Shown: in pieces, positions 1 through 9,265 of the stretch
Numbering within the stretch: position 1 is the stretch's first letter
Layout: each line of letters begins with the position of its first letter
Assembly: GCA_046046915.1 (NCBI GenBank)
Contig: JBJOIT010000023.1
Span: forward strand, 1-47,319
Direction of reading: 5' to 3'
DNA from: JBEEJZ01 sp046046915
Lineage (GTDB): Bacteria > Pseudomonadota > Gammaproteobacteria > Burkholderiales > Burkholderiaceae_C
Length of the DNA stretch: 47,319 nucleotides
The notes under the pieces: model-generated
Seen by the model: only the letters and a program-made list of their open reading frames with translations
Told to the model about the DNA's origin: nothing
Databases searched by the model: none
Made by a program: the position numbers and the translations under genes

Positions 1-721
1 GCGATGCGCCCACGCCCACGAACATTTCCACAAAGTCCGAACCCGAAATACTGAAGAAAGGCACCTTGGCCTCACCGGCGATCGATTTGGCGAGCAAGGT
101 CTTGCCGGTACCTGGAGGGCCCACCAACAACAAACCGCGGGGAATACGCCCGCCCAGCTTCTGGAACTTCTGGGGGTCTTTCAAAAATTCGACGACCTCC
201 TTGACCTCCTCTTTGGCCTCATCGCAACCAGCCACGTCAGCAAAAGTCACCGGATTGGTGTTTTCATCAAGCAAGCGGGCTTTGCTTTTACCGAAGCTGA
301 ATGCGCCGCCCTTGCCGCCACCTTGCATTTGGCGCATGAAGTACACCCAAACCCCAATCAAGAGCAGCATGGGACCCCAGCTCACCAGCAAGGTCATGAG
401 CAATGAAGCTTCCTCGCGGGGCTTGACGTCGAACTTGACACCGTTGTTGATCAAATCCCCCACCAGACCACGATCGAGGTAAGTGGCCGTGGTTTTGATG
501 CGGCGATCGTCAGTCGTCACTGCGGCGATTTCAGTGCCGCCCTGCCCCTCCTGGATGAGAGCGCTCTTGATGCGCTTGCCCCGAACCTCTTCTAAGAAGT
601 CAGAGTAGCCCATATACCCGGCACTGCCAGCGCCGCGCGTGTCGAACTGTTTGAACACAGTGAACAGCACAAGTGCAATCACCAGCCAAACGGCAACTTT
701 AGAAAACCACTGATTATTCAA
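1..721 (-). CDS. ftsH: ATP-dependent zinc metalloprotease FtsH, 5' part (runs off window)
   Basis: FtsH is the membrane-anchored AAA+ protease that degrades misfolded membrane proteins and regulators such as LpxC in relatives. About 240 residues are visible. They hold an N-terminal membrane segment (about residues 7-23), a periplasmic stretch, a second membrane segment (about 115-137) and the start of the AAA domain with Walker A GPPGTGKT. The catalytic HEXXH lies outside the window. The best start is a TTG at 719-721, giving the typical MNNQWFSK beginning, with GGAG at 728-731 as ribosome binding site. No ATG fits this N-terminus. It lies about 140 nt behind rlmE on the same strand, the usual rlmE-ftsH pairing. 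A 6-bp GC hairpin (739-756) sits in the leader without a T-run, so it is not a terminator. Confidence 0.95.
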   Translation of the reverse strand, partial: MNNQWFSKVAVWLVIALVLFTVFKQFDTRGAGSAGYMGYSDFLEEVRGKRIKSALIQEGQGGTEIAAVTTDDRRIKTTATYLDRGLVGDLINNGVKFDVKPREEASLLMTLLVSWGPMLLLIGVWVYFMRQMQGGGKGGAFSFGKSKARLLDENTNPVTFADVAGCDEAKEEVKEVVEFLKDPQKFQKLGGRIPRGLLLVGPPGTGKTLLAKSIAGEAKVPFFSISGSDFVEMFVGVGAS

Positions 722-860
722 GCGAGGCTCCAGAACGGGCCCGCAAAGGCGCGGGCGTTGCTTTAAGTGTGATTGATTTTAGGCGTTTCAAGTACTTGGC
801 GCGACAGGCGGCCCAGGCTCATCCACTGGCATCACAAGGAATTGATAGCTCAAAATGCAT

Positions 861-1547
861 TCATTTCAGACCCATGCCCACCAAAAACGTCTCCGATGAT
901 CGGTCGCGGGACGCCTTAGGCTTGATCTTCTTCACCTGACGAAAGGCCCCTTGAAACAACTTGACAAGGTCGTTGTACGCACTGCCATGAAATACCTTTG
1001 CAACCAAGGCACCCTCTGGCTTCATGTGTTGCTGGCTAAAGTCAATGGCCAGTTCGATCAGGTGCTCCACACGGGCCGCATCCACCGAGGCGATGCCCGA
1101 CAGGTTGGGGGCCATATCTGAAATGACAACATCCGCCTGGCGCCCTTGCAAGGCGGATGTCAATTCCCGCACCACGTCTTCCTCTCGAAAATCTCCTTGA
1201 ATAAAGTGGACCCCGTCTATCGGTGCCATGGGCAACAGGTCGATGGAAACGACCGTACCTTCGTTTGGCAGCACCATTTTTCGCCGCACATATTGGCTCC
1301 AGGCACCCGGCGCTGAACCCAGGTCAACCACCAGATCGGTGGGCTTGATCAGGCGTAATGTCTCGTCAATTTCCTTGAGCTTGTAAGCAGCCCGTGCCCG
1401 ATACCCTTCTTTTTGGGCCAACTTCACGTAGGGGTCATTGATGTGATCGTGCAGCCAGGCCTTGTTGACCTTGCTGCCACCGCGCGCAGGTGCTTTGGCC
1501 TCCGCCTTCGCTGGCGTACGCGAGGTGTTTTTGGTGTTTTCTTTCAT
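861..1547 (-). CDS. rlmE: 23S rRNA (uridine-2552-2'-O) methyltransferase RlmE
   Basis: RlmE (FtsJ/RrmJ) methylates the 2'-O of U2552 in the A-loop of 23S rRNA in the 50S subunit, using SAM. The 228-residue protein has the SAM-binding stretch VVDLGSAPGAWSQ near residues 73-85, the acidic motif DVVISDMAPNLSG near 139-151, and the later Lys and Glu expected for the K-D-K-E tetrad (VAKVFHG, SSETFLVG). The N-terminal 25 residues are basic and Lys/Ala-rich, probably an RNA-contacting extension. AAAGG lies just upstream of the ATG. The gene is divergent from yhbY and upstream of ftsH, an order common in proteobacteria. Confidence 0.95.
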   Translation of the reverse strand: MKENTKNTSRTPAKAEAKAPARGGSKVNKAWLHDHINDPYVKLAQKEGYRARAAYKLKEIDETLRLIKPTDLVVDLGSAPGAWSQYVRRKMVLPNEGTVVSIDLLPMAPIDGVHFIQGDFREEDVVRELTSALQGRQADVVISDMAPNLSGIASVDAARVEHLIELAIDFSQQHMKPEGALVAKVFHGSAYNDLVKLFQGAFRQVKKIKPKASRDRSSETFLVGMGLK

Positions 1548-1652
1548 GAAACCTTTGTGACTGCGCCACTTTCAATGGCACCGGAAATGTCTGACGTGGG
1601 TGTCGAGGCCACTGGGAGAGGCGGCTATTGGCATTGCGTCGATAATACCGGC

Positions 1653-2132
1653 ATGCCTCTCATACAACTGACTCCTGCACAGCGCAAAGAACACCGGGCA
1701 GAAGCCCATCACTTGGATCCGGTCGTCATGATCGGCAATGATGGCTTGACGGTCGCTGTGAAAAACGAAATCGACGCAGCGCTCAACGCGCACGGCCTGA
1801 TCAAGGTCCGGGTTTTTTCTGATGACCGCGCGGCACGCGAGGCTTTGTTTGTCAGCCTCGCAGACGATTTGAATGCGGCGCCGATTCAGCACATTGGCAA
1901 GTTGCTGGTGCTGTGGCGACCCCAGCCCGCAAAGGTCAAAGGCCCGGCTGATGAGGATCGCATGCCTGGACCGCGCGACTTCAAGGTACTCAAGCACAGC
2001 AGCCGCCCAGGCCAACGCCCTGAAATCAAAACCCTACGGGTGCTGGGCAACCAGCGTCTGACTGCAGGCGGTCAAGTCAAGCGTGCCAAGCCCAGAAAAC
2101 CTGTCAGCATCAAAAAACGTAGCCAGACCTGA
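1653..2132 (+). CDS. yhbY: YhbY family RNA-binding protein
   Basis: A CRS1/YhbY (CRM) domain protein of 159 residues. The domain occupies about residues 5-95, with the typical opening LTPAQRKEHRAEAHHLDPVV and the later GLIKVRVF stretch. The family binds rRNA precursors and is linked to 50S assembly. The C-terminal 60 residues are basic and probably disordered, longer than in the roughly 97-residue E. coli protein. The frame is open further upstream over rlmE, but homology starts at MPLIQLTPAQ, so the ATG at 1653 is chosen. It diverges from rlmE, with the shared promoter region in 1548-1652. Confidence 0.88.
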   Translation: MPLIQLTPAQRKEHRAEAHHLDPVVMIGNDGLTVAVKNEIDAALNAHGLIKVRVFSDDRAAREALFVSLADDLNAAPIQHIGKLLVLWRPQPAKVKGPADEDRMPGPRDFKVLKHSSRPGQRPEIKTLRVLGNQRLTAGGQVKRAKPRKPVSIKKRSQT

Positions 2133-2166
2133 ATCTCTCAGAGGACTGACCACTGGGCCGGAACAC

Positions 2167-2601
2167 TTAAGCCGGGGTTTGAGATAGCCGAGTCAGGCTT
2201 TTCCAGAAGACAAAGGCCGTGCAAACACATTGCATCAGGTACAGCCCACTGCCAACGCGGTGCCAGAAAGCCAGGTTCTCTCGAGCAAGGATATGTGGCG
2301 CCACCGCAAACTCGACTAAGAGCGCGGCAATCAAGGCAGCAAGAATCCAGAACAGCTCACCTGCCTGAGGCTGGCTGCCAGGTTGATCATCAGCTTCGCG
2401 TGAGCGCGCAGCAATCAGCATCAATAAGAACAGTCCGCAGACCACCGAAATCCAGGTCTGCGCGCTGAACAATTTTGCTGCCATGCCACCGGCCATCGCC
2501 GGGGTGGCCAGATGCACAAACAGCATGGGCACAACCAGAAAACCCACGGTGCACAGGCTGGCCCACCACAGGCCTGCCACTACGACCGACAGCCGCCGCA
2601 T
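2167..2601 (-). CDS. DUF4149 membrane protein
   Basis: A 144-residue integral membrane protein with about four hydrophobic segments (near residues 5-30, 45-65, 83-103 and 115-135). The N-terminal GLWWASLCTVGFLVVPMLF pattern and the overall size fit the DUF4149/TMEM205-like family, whose function is not established. It begins 5 nt after the greA stop on the same strand, so it is probably the last gene of the carA-to-greA transcript. It converges with yhbY with 34 nt between, where I see no clear terminator. Confidence 0.75.
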   Translation of the reverse strand: MRRLSVVVAGLWWASLCTVGFLVVPMLFVHLATPAMAGGMAAKLFSAQTWISVVCGLFLLMLIAARSREADDQPGSQPQAGELFWILAALIAALLVEFAVAPHILARENLAFWHRVGSGLYLMQCVCTAFVFWKSLTRLSQTPA

Positions 2602-2606
2602 TGGGT

Positions 2607-3083
2607 TTAGATGTAGCGAACGGCAACCACTTCGAAGCGCTTAAGGCCACCGGGCGCTTGCACTTCTGCCGTATCGCCCTGCTCTTTACCTATCAAGGCG
2701 CGAGCGATGGGGGAGCCAATATTGATCAGGCCCTGTTTCAGATCCGCCTCGTCTTCACCCACGATTTGATAGGTGACCGCATCGCCAGAATCCTCATCCT
2801 CCAGGTCGACGGTTGCGCCAAACACCACTCGCCCCCCAGCGTCTAGTGCAGCGGGATCAATCACCTGGGAGGCGGACAGCTTGCCCTCAACCTCCTGGAT
2901 ACGGCCTTCGATGAAACCTTGGCGATCTTTGGCGGCCTCGTATTCGGCGTTCTCGCTCAGGTCCCCCTGGGCGCGGGCATCCGAGATAGCCACGATGACT
3001 GCTGGACGGTCTACGGTCTTGAGGCGGTGCAGCTCAGCCTTGAGTTTCTCTGCGCCGCGCTTGGTAATGGGAATGGTCGCCAT
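2607..3083 (-). CDS. greA: Transcription elongation factor GreA
   Basis: GreA rescues backtracked RNA polymerase by stimulating transcript cleavage through the secondary channel. The 158-residue protein has the N-terminal coiled-coil hairpin with the tip acidic pair in the GDLSENAEY segment and a C-terminal FKBP-like domain, which is the normal family length. An ATG further upstream (to 3149) would add 22 unrelated residues. The ATG at 3083 gives the classic MATIPIT(K) start and has GAGGG upstream. It lies 78 nt downstream of carB on the same strand, an arrangement common in betaproteobacteria. Confidence 0.97.
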   Translation of the reverse strand: MATIPITKRGAEKLKAELHRLKTVDRPAVIVAISDARAQGDLSENAEYEAAKDRQGFIEGRIQEVEGKLSASQVIDPAALDAGGRVVFGATVDLEDEDSGDAVTYQIVGEDEADLKQGLINIGSPIARALIGKEQGDTAEVQAPGGLKRFEVVAVRYI

Positions 3084-3161
3084 GAAAGAGTAATCCCTCA
3101 AAAAAATGAGCGGGGACAGAGCGACGCTCGCGCGCCGGTCTGTCCCCAAACTTATTGGAAA

Positions 3162-6100
3162 TTATGCCAACAGTTGCTGATGCAGTTCTTGCACAGAAAC
3201 AACATCCAGCTGATCTAGGTACTTCATACCTTCGACAGCAGCCTCTGCGCCGGCAATCGTGGTGAAAGTGGTCACGCGGGCCAGCAAGGAAGAGGTCCGG
3301 ATGTGACGCGAATCAGCGATGGCGTTTCGGCGCTCTTCCACAGTATTGATCACCAGGGCAACTTCATCGTTCTTGATCATGTCCACGATATGGGGCCGCC
3401 CTTCGGTGACCTTGTTCACCGTGGCGCAGGCAATGCCTGCTGCCTGAATCGCCACAGCGGTGCCCTTGGTGGCAATCAGCTCAAAGCCGCTGGCTGACAA
3501 CTGGCGAGCCACCTCGACGGCGCGCGGCTTGTCGTTGTTCTTGACAGAAATAAATACTTTCCCGGACGGCGTGCCATCCTCCTTCAGGGGACGCGGTAGC
3601 TTGGTGCCAGCCCCCAGCTGTGACTTGACAAACGCTTCGCCGAAAGTTTTACCCACTCCCATGACTTCACCGGTGGACTTCATCTCTGGGCCCAGAATGG
3701 TGTCCACACCAGGGAACTTGACGAATGGGAACACGGCTTCCTTGACGCTGAAGTACGGCGGCGTCACTTCCTGGGTGATGCCTTGTGAGGCCAAGGTCTG
3801 CCCTGCCATGCATCGCGCCGCCACCTTGGCCAACTGGATACCGGTAGCCTTGGACACAAAAGGCACTGTGCGCGAGGCACGGGGATTCACTTCCAGGACA
3901 TAAATGACATCTTTGCCGTCGATGTTCTGGATGGCGAACTGCACATTCATCAAGCCAACAACATTCAGTGACGCCGCCATCGCGGTGGTCTGGCGCTTGA
4001 TCTCGGCGACCGTCTCAGGGCTCAGGCTGTAAGGCGGCAGTGAACAAGCTGAGTCGCCACTGTGGACGCCCGCCTGTTCGATGTGTTCCATCACGCCACC
4101 GATAAAGGTTTTTCCCTCGGGATCGCGCAAACAGTCGACATCGCACTCGATCGCGTCGTTCAGGAATCGATCCAGCAGCACGGGCGAATCGTTGCTGACC
4201 TTGACGGCTTCGCGCATGTAGCGCTCCAGGTCGCGCTGTTCGTGCACGATTTCCATCGCCCGTCCACCCAGCACATAGCTGGGACGAACGACGAGTGGGT
4301 AGCCAAGAGCAGTGGCTTTTTCCAGCGCTTCAGGCTCGGTGCGTGCGGTTGCATTCGGTGGCTGGCGCAGACCCAATTCGTGCAGCAGTTTTTGGAAGCG
4401 CTCCCGGTCTTCGGCCGCATCGATCATGTCGGGGCTGGTGCCAATGATGGGCACGCCATTGGCCTCAAGATCCAAGGCTAGTTTCAGCGGCGTCTGGCCA
4501 CCGTATTGAACAATCACGCCGGTGGGCTTTTCTTTATCGACGATTTCAAGCACGTCTTCGAGCGTCAAAGGCTCGAAGTAGAGGCGGTCACTCGTGTCGT
4601 AGTCGGTAGAGACGGTCTCTGGGTTGCAGTTGACCATGATGGTCTCGTAGCCATCTTCACGCATGGCCAGAGCGGCATGCACACAGCAGTAGTCAAACTC
4701 GATGCCCTGACCAATGCGGTTGGGACCACCGCCCAAGACCATGATCTTCTTGTTGTTGGTCGGTGCAGCCTCGCACTCCGCCTCGTAGGTGGAATACATG
4801 TAAGCCGTGTTGGTCGCAAACTCTGCGGCGCAGGTATCCACCCGCTTGTACACCGGACGAACACCCAATGCCCTGCGAAGCTTGCGCACTTCGGTGTCGG
4901 TGGTCTTGAGCTGACGCGCGAGACGACGATCCGAGAAGCCCTTTTGCTTCAAGGTCAGCAATGTGGCCGCATCCAGATCGGACAGCGACTTGGTCTCCAG
5001 TTCCATCTCGATCTTCACGATCTCTTCAATCTGGATCAGGAACCAGGGGTCGATCTTGGTAAGTGCGTGCACCTGCTCAACCGACATGCCTTTTTCAAAA
5101 GCGTCGCCCACGTACCAGATGCGCTCGGGGCCAGGTTGCCCCAGCTCTTTTTCCAGCACTTCGAGGTCATCGGTTTTGGCGTTCATGCCATCCACCCCGA
5201 CTTCCAGACCGCGCAAAGCCTTCTGGAAGGACTCTTGGAAGGTGCGGCCCATGGCCATGACCTCACCCACGCTCTTCATTTGGGTGGTGAGACGACTGTC
5301 GGCGGTGGGGAATTTTTCAAAGGCAAAGCGTGGGATCTTGGTCACCACATAGTCGATGCTGGGCTCAAAGCTGGCAGGCGTTGCGCCACCGGTGATTTCG
5401 TTCTTGAGTTCATCCAGCGTGTAGCCCACCGCCAACTTGGCAGCCACCTTGGCAATGGGGAATCCAGTGGCCTTGGATGCCAACGCACTGGAACGGGAGA
5501 CACGAGGATTCATCTCAATGACGATCATGCGACCGTCTTTTGGATTCACCGAAAACTGAACGTTGGATCCACCCGTGTCCACACCAATCTCACGCAATAC
5601 CGCCAAACTGGCATTGCGCATGATCTGGTATTCCTTGTCGGTCAGCGTCTGTGCGGGTGCGACGGTGATGGAATCACCCGTGTGCACGCCCATGGGGTCC
5701 AGATTCTCAATTGAGCAGATGATGATGCAGTTGTCGGCCTTGTCCCGAACGACTTCCATCTCGTACTCTTTCCAGCCGAGCAAGGATTCTTCAATCAGCA
5801 GCTCATTGGTAGGGGAAGCCTCCAAGCCTCGCTTGCAGATGACCTCGAACTCTTCAGGGTTGTAGGCAATGCCCCCACCGGTGCCACCCAGGGTGAAACT
5901 GGGGCGAATGACGGTGGGAAAACCGACTGACTTTTGCACAGACCAGGCTTCGTCCATGCTGTGCGCAATGCCTGAGCGTGCAGAACCCAAGCCAATCTTG
6001 GTCATTGCATCCTTGAACTTCAGGCGATCCTCAGCTTTGTCGATGGCCTCGGGGGTCGCACCGATCAGCTCCACCTTGTACTTTTCAAGCACGCCGTGGT

Positions 6101-6410
6101 GCCAGAGGTCCAAGGCACAGTTCAACGCGGTCTGGCCACCCATGGTCGGCAAAATCGCATCAGGACGCTCTTTAGCGATGATCTTCTCAACCGTCTGCCA
6201 GGTGATGGGCTCGATATAGGTGACATCAGCAGTGGCCGGATCGGTCATGATCGTGGCCGGGTTGCTGTTGATCAAAATGACCTTGTAGCCCTCCTCGCGC
6301 AAAGCCTTGCAGGCCTGCACGCCAGAGTAATCGAACTCACAGGCCTGGCCAATGATGATGGGGCCGGCGCCAATGATGAGGATGCTGTGGATGTCAGTAC
6401 GTTTTGGCAT
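3162..6410 (-). CDS. carB: Carbamoyl-phosphate synthase large subunit
   Basis: CarB makes carbamoyl phosphate from bicarbonate, ammonia delivered by CarA, and two ATP, feeding pyrimidine and arginine synthesis. At 1082 residues it is full length. It has two homologous ATP-grasp synthetase halves, each beginning with a nucleotide-binding loop (IIGAGPIIIGQACEFDYSG near residue 12 and VLGGGPNRIGQGIEFDY near 560). A C-terminal allosteric MGS-like domain covers about residues 940-1082. The ATG at 6410 (MPKRTDIHS) matches the family start; an upstream ATG at 6446 adds 12 residues and has no better binding site. It is separated from its partner carA by a LysE-type exporter gene. Confidence 0.97.
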   Translation of the reverse strand: MPKRTDIHSILIIGAGPIIIGQACEFDYSGVQACKALREEGYKVILINSNPATIMTDPATADVTYIEPITWQTVEKIIAKERPDAILPTMGGQTALNCALDLWHHGVLEKYKVELIGATPEAIDKAEDRLKFKDAMTKIGLGSARSGIAHSMDEAWSVQKSVGFPTVIRPSFTLGGTGGGIAYNPEEFEVICKRGLEASPTNELLIEESLLGWKEYEMEVVRDKADNCIIICSIENLDPMGVHTGDSITVAPAQTLTDKEYQIMRNASLAVLREIGVDTGGSNVQFSVNPKDGRMIVIEMNPRVSRSSALASKATGFPIAKVAAKLAVGYTLDELKNEITGGATPASFEPSIDYVVTKIPRFAFEKFPTADSRLTTQMKSVGEVMAMGRTFQESFQKALRGLEVGVDGMNAKTDDLEVLEKELGQPGPERIWYVGDAFEKGMSVEQVHALTKIDPWFLIQIEEIVKIEMELETKSLSDLDAATLLTLKQKGFSDRRLARQLKTTDTEVRKLRRALGVRPVYKRVDTCAAEFATNTAYMYSTYEAECEAAPTNNKKIMVLGGGPNRIGQGIEFDYCCVHAALAMREDGYETIMVNCNPETVSTDYDTSDRLYFEPLTLEDVLEIVDKEKPTGVIVQYGGQTPLKLALDLEANGVPIIGTSPDMIDAAEDRERFQKLLHELGLRQPPNATARTEPEALEKATALGYPLVVRPSYVLGGRAMEIVHEQRDLERYMREAVKVSNDSPVLLDRFLNDAIECDVDCLRDPEGKTFIGGVMEHIEQAGVHSGDSACSLPPYSLSPETVAEIKRQTTAMAASLNVVGLMNVQFAIQNIDGKDVIYVLEVNPRASRTVPFVSKATGIQLAKVAARCMAGQTLASQGITQEVTPPYFSVKEAVFPFVKFPGVDTILGPEMKSTGEVMGVGKTFGEAFVKSQLGAGTKLPRPLKEDGTPSGKVFISVKNNDKPRAVEVARQLSASGFELIATKGTAVAIQAAGIACATVNKVTEGRPHIVDMIKNDEVALVINTVEERRNAIADSRHIRTSSLLARVTTFTTIAGAEAAVEGMKYLDQLDVVSVQELHQQLLA

Positions 6411-6460
6411 TTTTTGTTTAGTTCTAGTTCGGTCAATAACAGTCAATACGGGGGATCAGA

Positions 6461-7117
6461 CTAGGTCAGGCTGGCCGTGGCGAGCTTGGTTCCAAACCAG
6501 AGGAACAAACAGCCCACGCCGCTGGACAGGCTGGCGTTCAAACGTTTGCGTGCGCGAAAGGCAGCCGCCAGACGCGCGCCAAGAAAAATCAGGGCAGAAA
6601 GGTACAGGGCGCTGAACACCATGACGATGGCACTCAGAATCAAAAAGGGTACGGCAGGCGTTTCATACGCGGGGTCAATAAACTGCACGAAGAATGACAA
6701 CAGAAACAATATCGCCTTGGGGTTTAGCAGGCTGATGACCAGGGCACGCCTGAACGGCTGCTTCATATTGGCCGGTGTCTCTGCCGCAGCAGCAACTTCT
6801 ATTGTTTGGCTGTTCAACTTGCGAATGGCCGCCCAGATCAAGTTGACGCCGACCCAGGCCAGATAAGCCGCTCCCAAGTACTTCACCACCAAAAACAGGG
6901 ACGGGTTGGAACGCAGCAAACTGGCTGCACCCAGGGCGGTCAGCAGAAGCAGGATGGTGTCGCCCAGGAACACACCGAACGCGCCCCGGTAACCGGCCCG
7001 CACACCATTCGCCGTAGCCACTGACAACACATACAGCGAGTTGGGTCCGGGCAACAAAATGATGCCGACGGCCCCGATGACGTAGGTCCACAGATCCGTG
7101 ACCCCGTAAAAACTCAT
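6461..7117 (-). CDS. LysE/RhtB family amino-acid exporter (LeuE-like)
   Basis: A 218-residue membrane protein of the LysE/RhtB superfamily, which exports amino acids by proton antiport. It has about six hydrophobic segments and the family signature PGPNSLYVLSVA near residues 23-34. The later LLNPKAILFLLSFFVQF segment is typical of LeuE-like members. The start ATG overlaps the carA stop by 4 nt (7114-7117), so translation is coupled to carA. CarB follows 50 nt downstream. The exported substrate cannot be read from sequence; leucine or another neutral amino acid is the family-based guess. Confidence 0.88.
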   Translation of the reverse strand: MSFYGVTDLWTYVIGAVGIILLPGPNSLYVLSVATANGVRAGYRGAFGVFLGDTILLLLTALGAASLLRSNPSLFLVVKYLGAAYLAWVGVNLIWAAIRKLNSQTIEVAAAAETPANMKQPFRRALVISLLNPKAILFLLSFFVQFIDPAYETPAVPFLILSAIVMVFSALYLSALIFLGARLAAAFRARKRLNASLSSGVGCLFLWFGTKLATASLT

Positions 7118-8301
7118 GCGCGCGACTCCATCAGGCCCACGAAGCGGTCGAACAGGTAACTGATGTCGTGCGGGCCCGGAGAAGCTTCCGGGTGCCCTTG
7201 AAAGCAGAAAGCCGGTTTGTCAGTGCGGGCCAATCCTTGCAAAGTACCGTCGAACAGGCTGACATGGGTGGCGCGCAAATTGGCAGGCAGCGTCTTTTCA
7301 TCCACAGCAAAACCGTGGTTCTGGCTGGTAATGCTGACGCGGCCCGAATCCAGATCCTTCACCGGGTGATTGGCGCCATGGTGGCCAAACTTCATCTTGA
7401 AGGTTTTAGCGCCTGATGCCAACGCCATGATCTGATGGCCCAGGCAAATCCCGAAAGTGGGTATGCCCGTCTCGATCAGTTCTGCTGCAGCCTCGATGGC
7501 GTAGTCGCAAGGTTGCGGATCGCCAGGGCCATTCGACAGAAAGACACCATCAGGCTGGTAAGCCAATACTTCGGCCGCAGTCGTCTTGGCGGGCACCACT
7601 GTCACCTTGCATCCACGCTGGGCCAGCATGCGCAGGATGTTGTACTTCACACCAAAATCGTAGGCGACCACATGAAATTTGGGCGCACTTTGTACACCAT
7701 AGCCGGGGCCGGACGCCGGCGCCTCGCGCACCAGGGACCATTCGGTCTGGGTCCACTCGAAGGGCGATTGAGACGTGACGACCTGGGCCAGATCCTGCCC
7801 AGCCATGTTGGGAGCAGCCTTAGCAGACGCAATTGCCCCGGCAATCAGTTCAGGCGTTACAGACCCACCCTGAGAAAGGGCCACGATCGCACCGTTTTGT
7901 GCACCATGCGTGCGCAGATGACGGGTTAACTGCCGCGTGTCGATGCCTGCGATCGCGACTGTGTTCTCATGCACCAAATAGTCGCTCAGCGACAAATCCA
8001 TGCGAAAGTTGGAGGCCAGCAAGGGCAGATCTTTGATGATCAAGCCTGCCGCGTGGACACGGGAAGCTTCCACATCCTCCAGGTTAACTCCGTAGTTACC
8101 AATGTGGGGATAGGTCAGCGTGACAATTTGACGGCAATAGCTGGGATCGGTGAGGATTTCCTGATAGCCGGTGATGGCAGTATTGAAAACCACCTCTCCG
8201 ACAGTCGTGCCGGCAGCGCCGATCGAGTTTCCATGAAAAATTGTGCCGTCTGCGAGCGCCAGAATAGCGGGCGGGGCGTTTCCCTGAAGAGACAAAAGCA
8301 C
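7114..8301 (-). CDS. carA: Carbamoyl-phosphate synthase small (glutaminase) subunit
   Basis: CarA hydrolyses glutamine and channels ammonia to CarB. The protein has the N-terminal CPSase_sm_chain domain (LALADGTIFHG onward) and a class I glutamine amidotransferase domain with nucleophile Cys in GICLGHQ and the His/Glu pair in FCFQGHPEASPGP. An open frame reaches 8454, but family alignment starts at LLSLQGNAPPAI. The GTG at 8299-8301 with GGAGA six bases upstream is therefore chosen, giving 395 residues. It is the first gene of the carA-lysE-carB-greA run. Confidence 0.95.
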   Translation of the reverse strand: MLLSLQGNAPPAILALADGTIFHGNSIGAAGTTVGEVVFNTAITGYQEILTDPSYCRQIVTLTYPHIGNYGVNLEDVEASRVHAAGLIIKDLPLLASNFRMDLSLSDYLVHENTVAIAGIDTRQLTRHLRTHGAQNGAIVALSQGGSVTPELIAGAIASAKAAPNMAGQDLAQVVTSQSPFEWTQTEWSLVREAPASGPGYGVQSAPKFHVVAYDFGVKYNILRMLAQRGCKVTVVPAKTTAAEVLAYQPDGVFLSNGPGDPQPCDYAIEAAAELIETGIPTFGICLGHQIMALASGAKTFKMKFGHHGANHPVKDLDSGRVSITSQNHGFAVDEKTLPANLRATHVSLFDGTLQGLARTDKPAFCFQGHPEASPGPHDISYLFDRFVGLMESRA

Positions 8302-8434
8302 GGGGTTCTCCGAATGTTTAGCGGTTGACCCGGGCACGCACAAGAAACGTCCGCACCGACGGATCGGATCTGCTGACTTTCGGAGGGGGTTTGCTTGAAA
8401 TGCGCCTGGGGCTGTGGTTACAGCTCGGGGGGCA

Positions 8435-8440
8435 ATTATA
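8435..8440 (-). promoter_or_regulatory. Candidate carA promoter -10 (TATAAT)
   Basis: A perfect TATAAT on the minus strand lies in the 187-nt gap between the SpoU methyltransferase stop and carA. The spaced -35 match (GCGTCA at 17 bp) is weak. It would give a leader of about 125 nt, long enough for pyrimidine- or arginine-linked control, but no recognised leader structure was identified. Confidence 0.45.
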
Positions 8441-8488
8441 GCCGAGGGTGCCACTGATGACGCCCCTCGAACAGTCGCATAGCGGCCT

Positions 8489-9265
8489 TTAGGCCCCTGT
8501 CAAAGAGCTGGCATGCAAACAAATTGCAGCAGCTGCCGCAACGTTGAGCGACTCTTCCCCACCGGGCTGACCAATGCGCACAGACACCTGAGCTCGGGCC
8601 ATCAGTGAGTGACTGACACCCTGCCCCTCATGCCCCATGGCCCAGGCGCATGGCATCGGCAGAGGACGACTGCCAAGTAAATGTCCTTGGTGTGAACTTG
8701 TCACCAGCAAGGGAACCTGCAAGGCCTCCAGCGCCCCTTCATCCAAACCTTCTATCAGCTGCAAGCCAAAATGAGCCCCCATGCCCGCTCGCAAAACCTT
8801 GGGCGACCAGAGGGCCGCCGTTCCCTTGATGGCGAGCACCTGCTTAAAACCAAAAGCACCGGCACTTCGAAGTATGGAGCCAACATTGCCGGCGTCTTGC
8901 ACACGGTCCAGGATGACGGTAGCTGCGTTGGGGTTCATAGACCCCGCCACAGGCAAGGGCATGACAAAGCCCATGCCTGATGGCGATTCCAGCCCACTGA
9001 TGTCTGCAAACAAAGCATCTGATAGCACCACAATTTTGTCCGCAGTCTGGGACCAAGACTTGGGTGCGGTAGGCCAATACGTGCTCGAAAACACGGCGAC
9101 AGAGGGCATCCACCCGCGCGCCAGGGCAGCACGACAAAGATGATCACCCTCAAGCCAAACTCGCCCAAATTTGCGATAGGCCGCAGATTCGCGAGACAGG
9201 CGCCCCAGCTCCTTGACCAAAGGGTTGTCCCGGGAGCTGATGTGTACCGGCTCAGGGAGGCTCAT
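8489..9265 (-). CDS. SpoU/TrmH family RNA 2'-O-methyltransferase
   Basis: A 258-residue SpoU-class (SPOUT, trefoil-knot) methyltransferase. An N-terminal substrate-binding domain (residues 1-100) precedes the knot with its three motifs: DRVQDAGNVGSILRSA, MGHEGQGVS and GGEESLNVAAAAAI. These are the SAM-binding and catalytic motifs of 2'-O-ribose methylation of rRNA or tRNA. The target base is not predictable; RlmB-like or TsnR-like members are closest. The ATG at 9265 overlaps the rnhB stop as ATGA, which favours it over the ATG at 9286. It ends the rpsB-to-rnhB superoperon. Confidence 0.88.
   Translation of the reverse strand: MSLPEPVHISSRDNPLVKELGRLSRESAAYRKFGRVWLEGDHLCRAALARGWMPSVAVFSSTYWPTAPKSWSQTADKIVVLSDALFADISGLESPSGMGFVMPLPVAGSMNPNAATVILDRVQDAGNVGSILRSAGAFGFKQVLAIKGTAALWSPKVLRAGMGAHFGLQLIEGLDEGALEALQVPLLVTSSHQGHLLGSRPLPMPCAWAMGHEGQGVSHSLMARAQVSVRIGQPGGEESLNVAAAAAICLHASSLTGA

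Noticed and set aside
739..756. GC hairpin before ftsH as a terminator
   Set aside because: No T-run follows on either strand and it lies within the ftsH leader.
1413..1652. 80-codon upstream extension of yhbY
   Set aside because: It lies antisense to rlmE, has no homology, and the CRM domain starts at the ATG at 1653.
4506..5714. 402-codon plus-strand open frame opposite carB
   Set aside because: It is antisense to a fully conserved carB. The His/Gly/Leu-rich translation has no family features and reflects carB codon bias.
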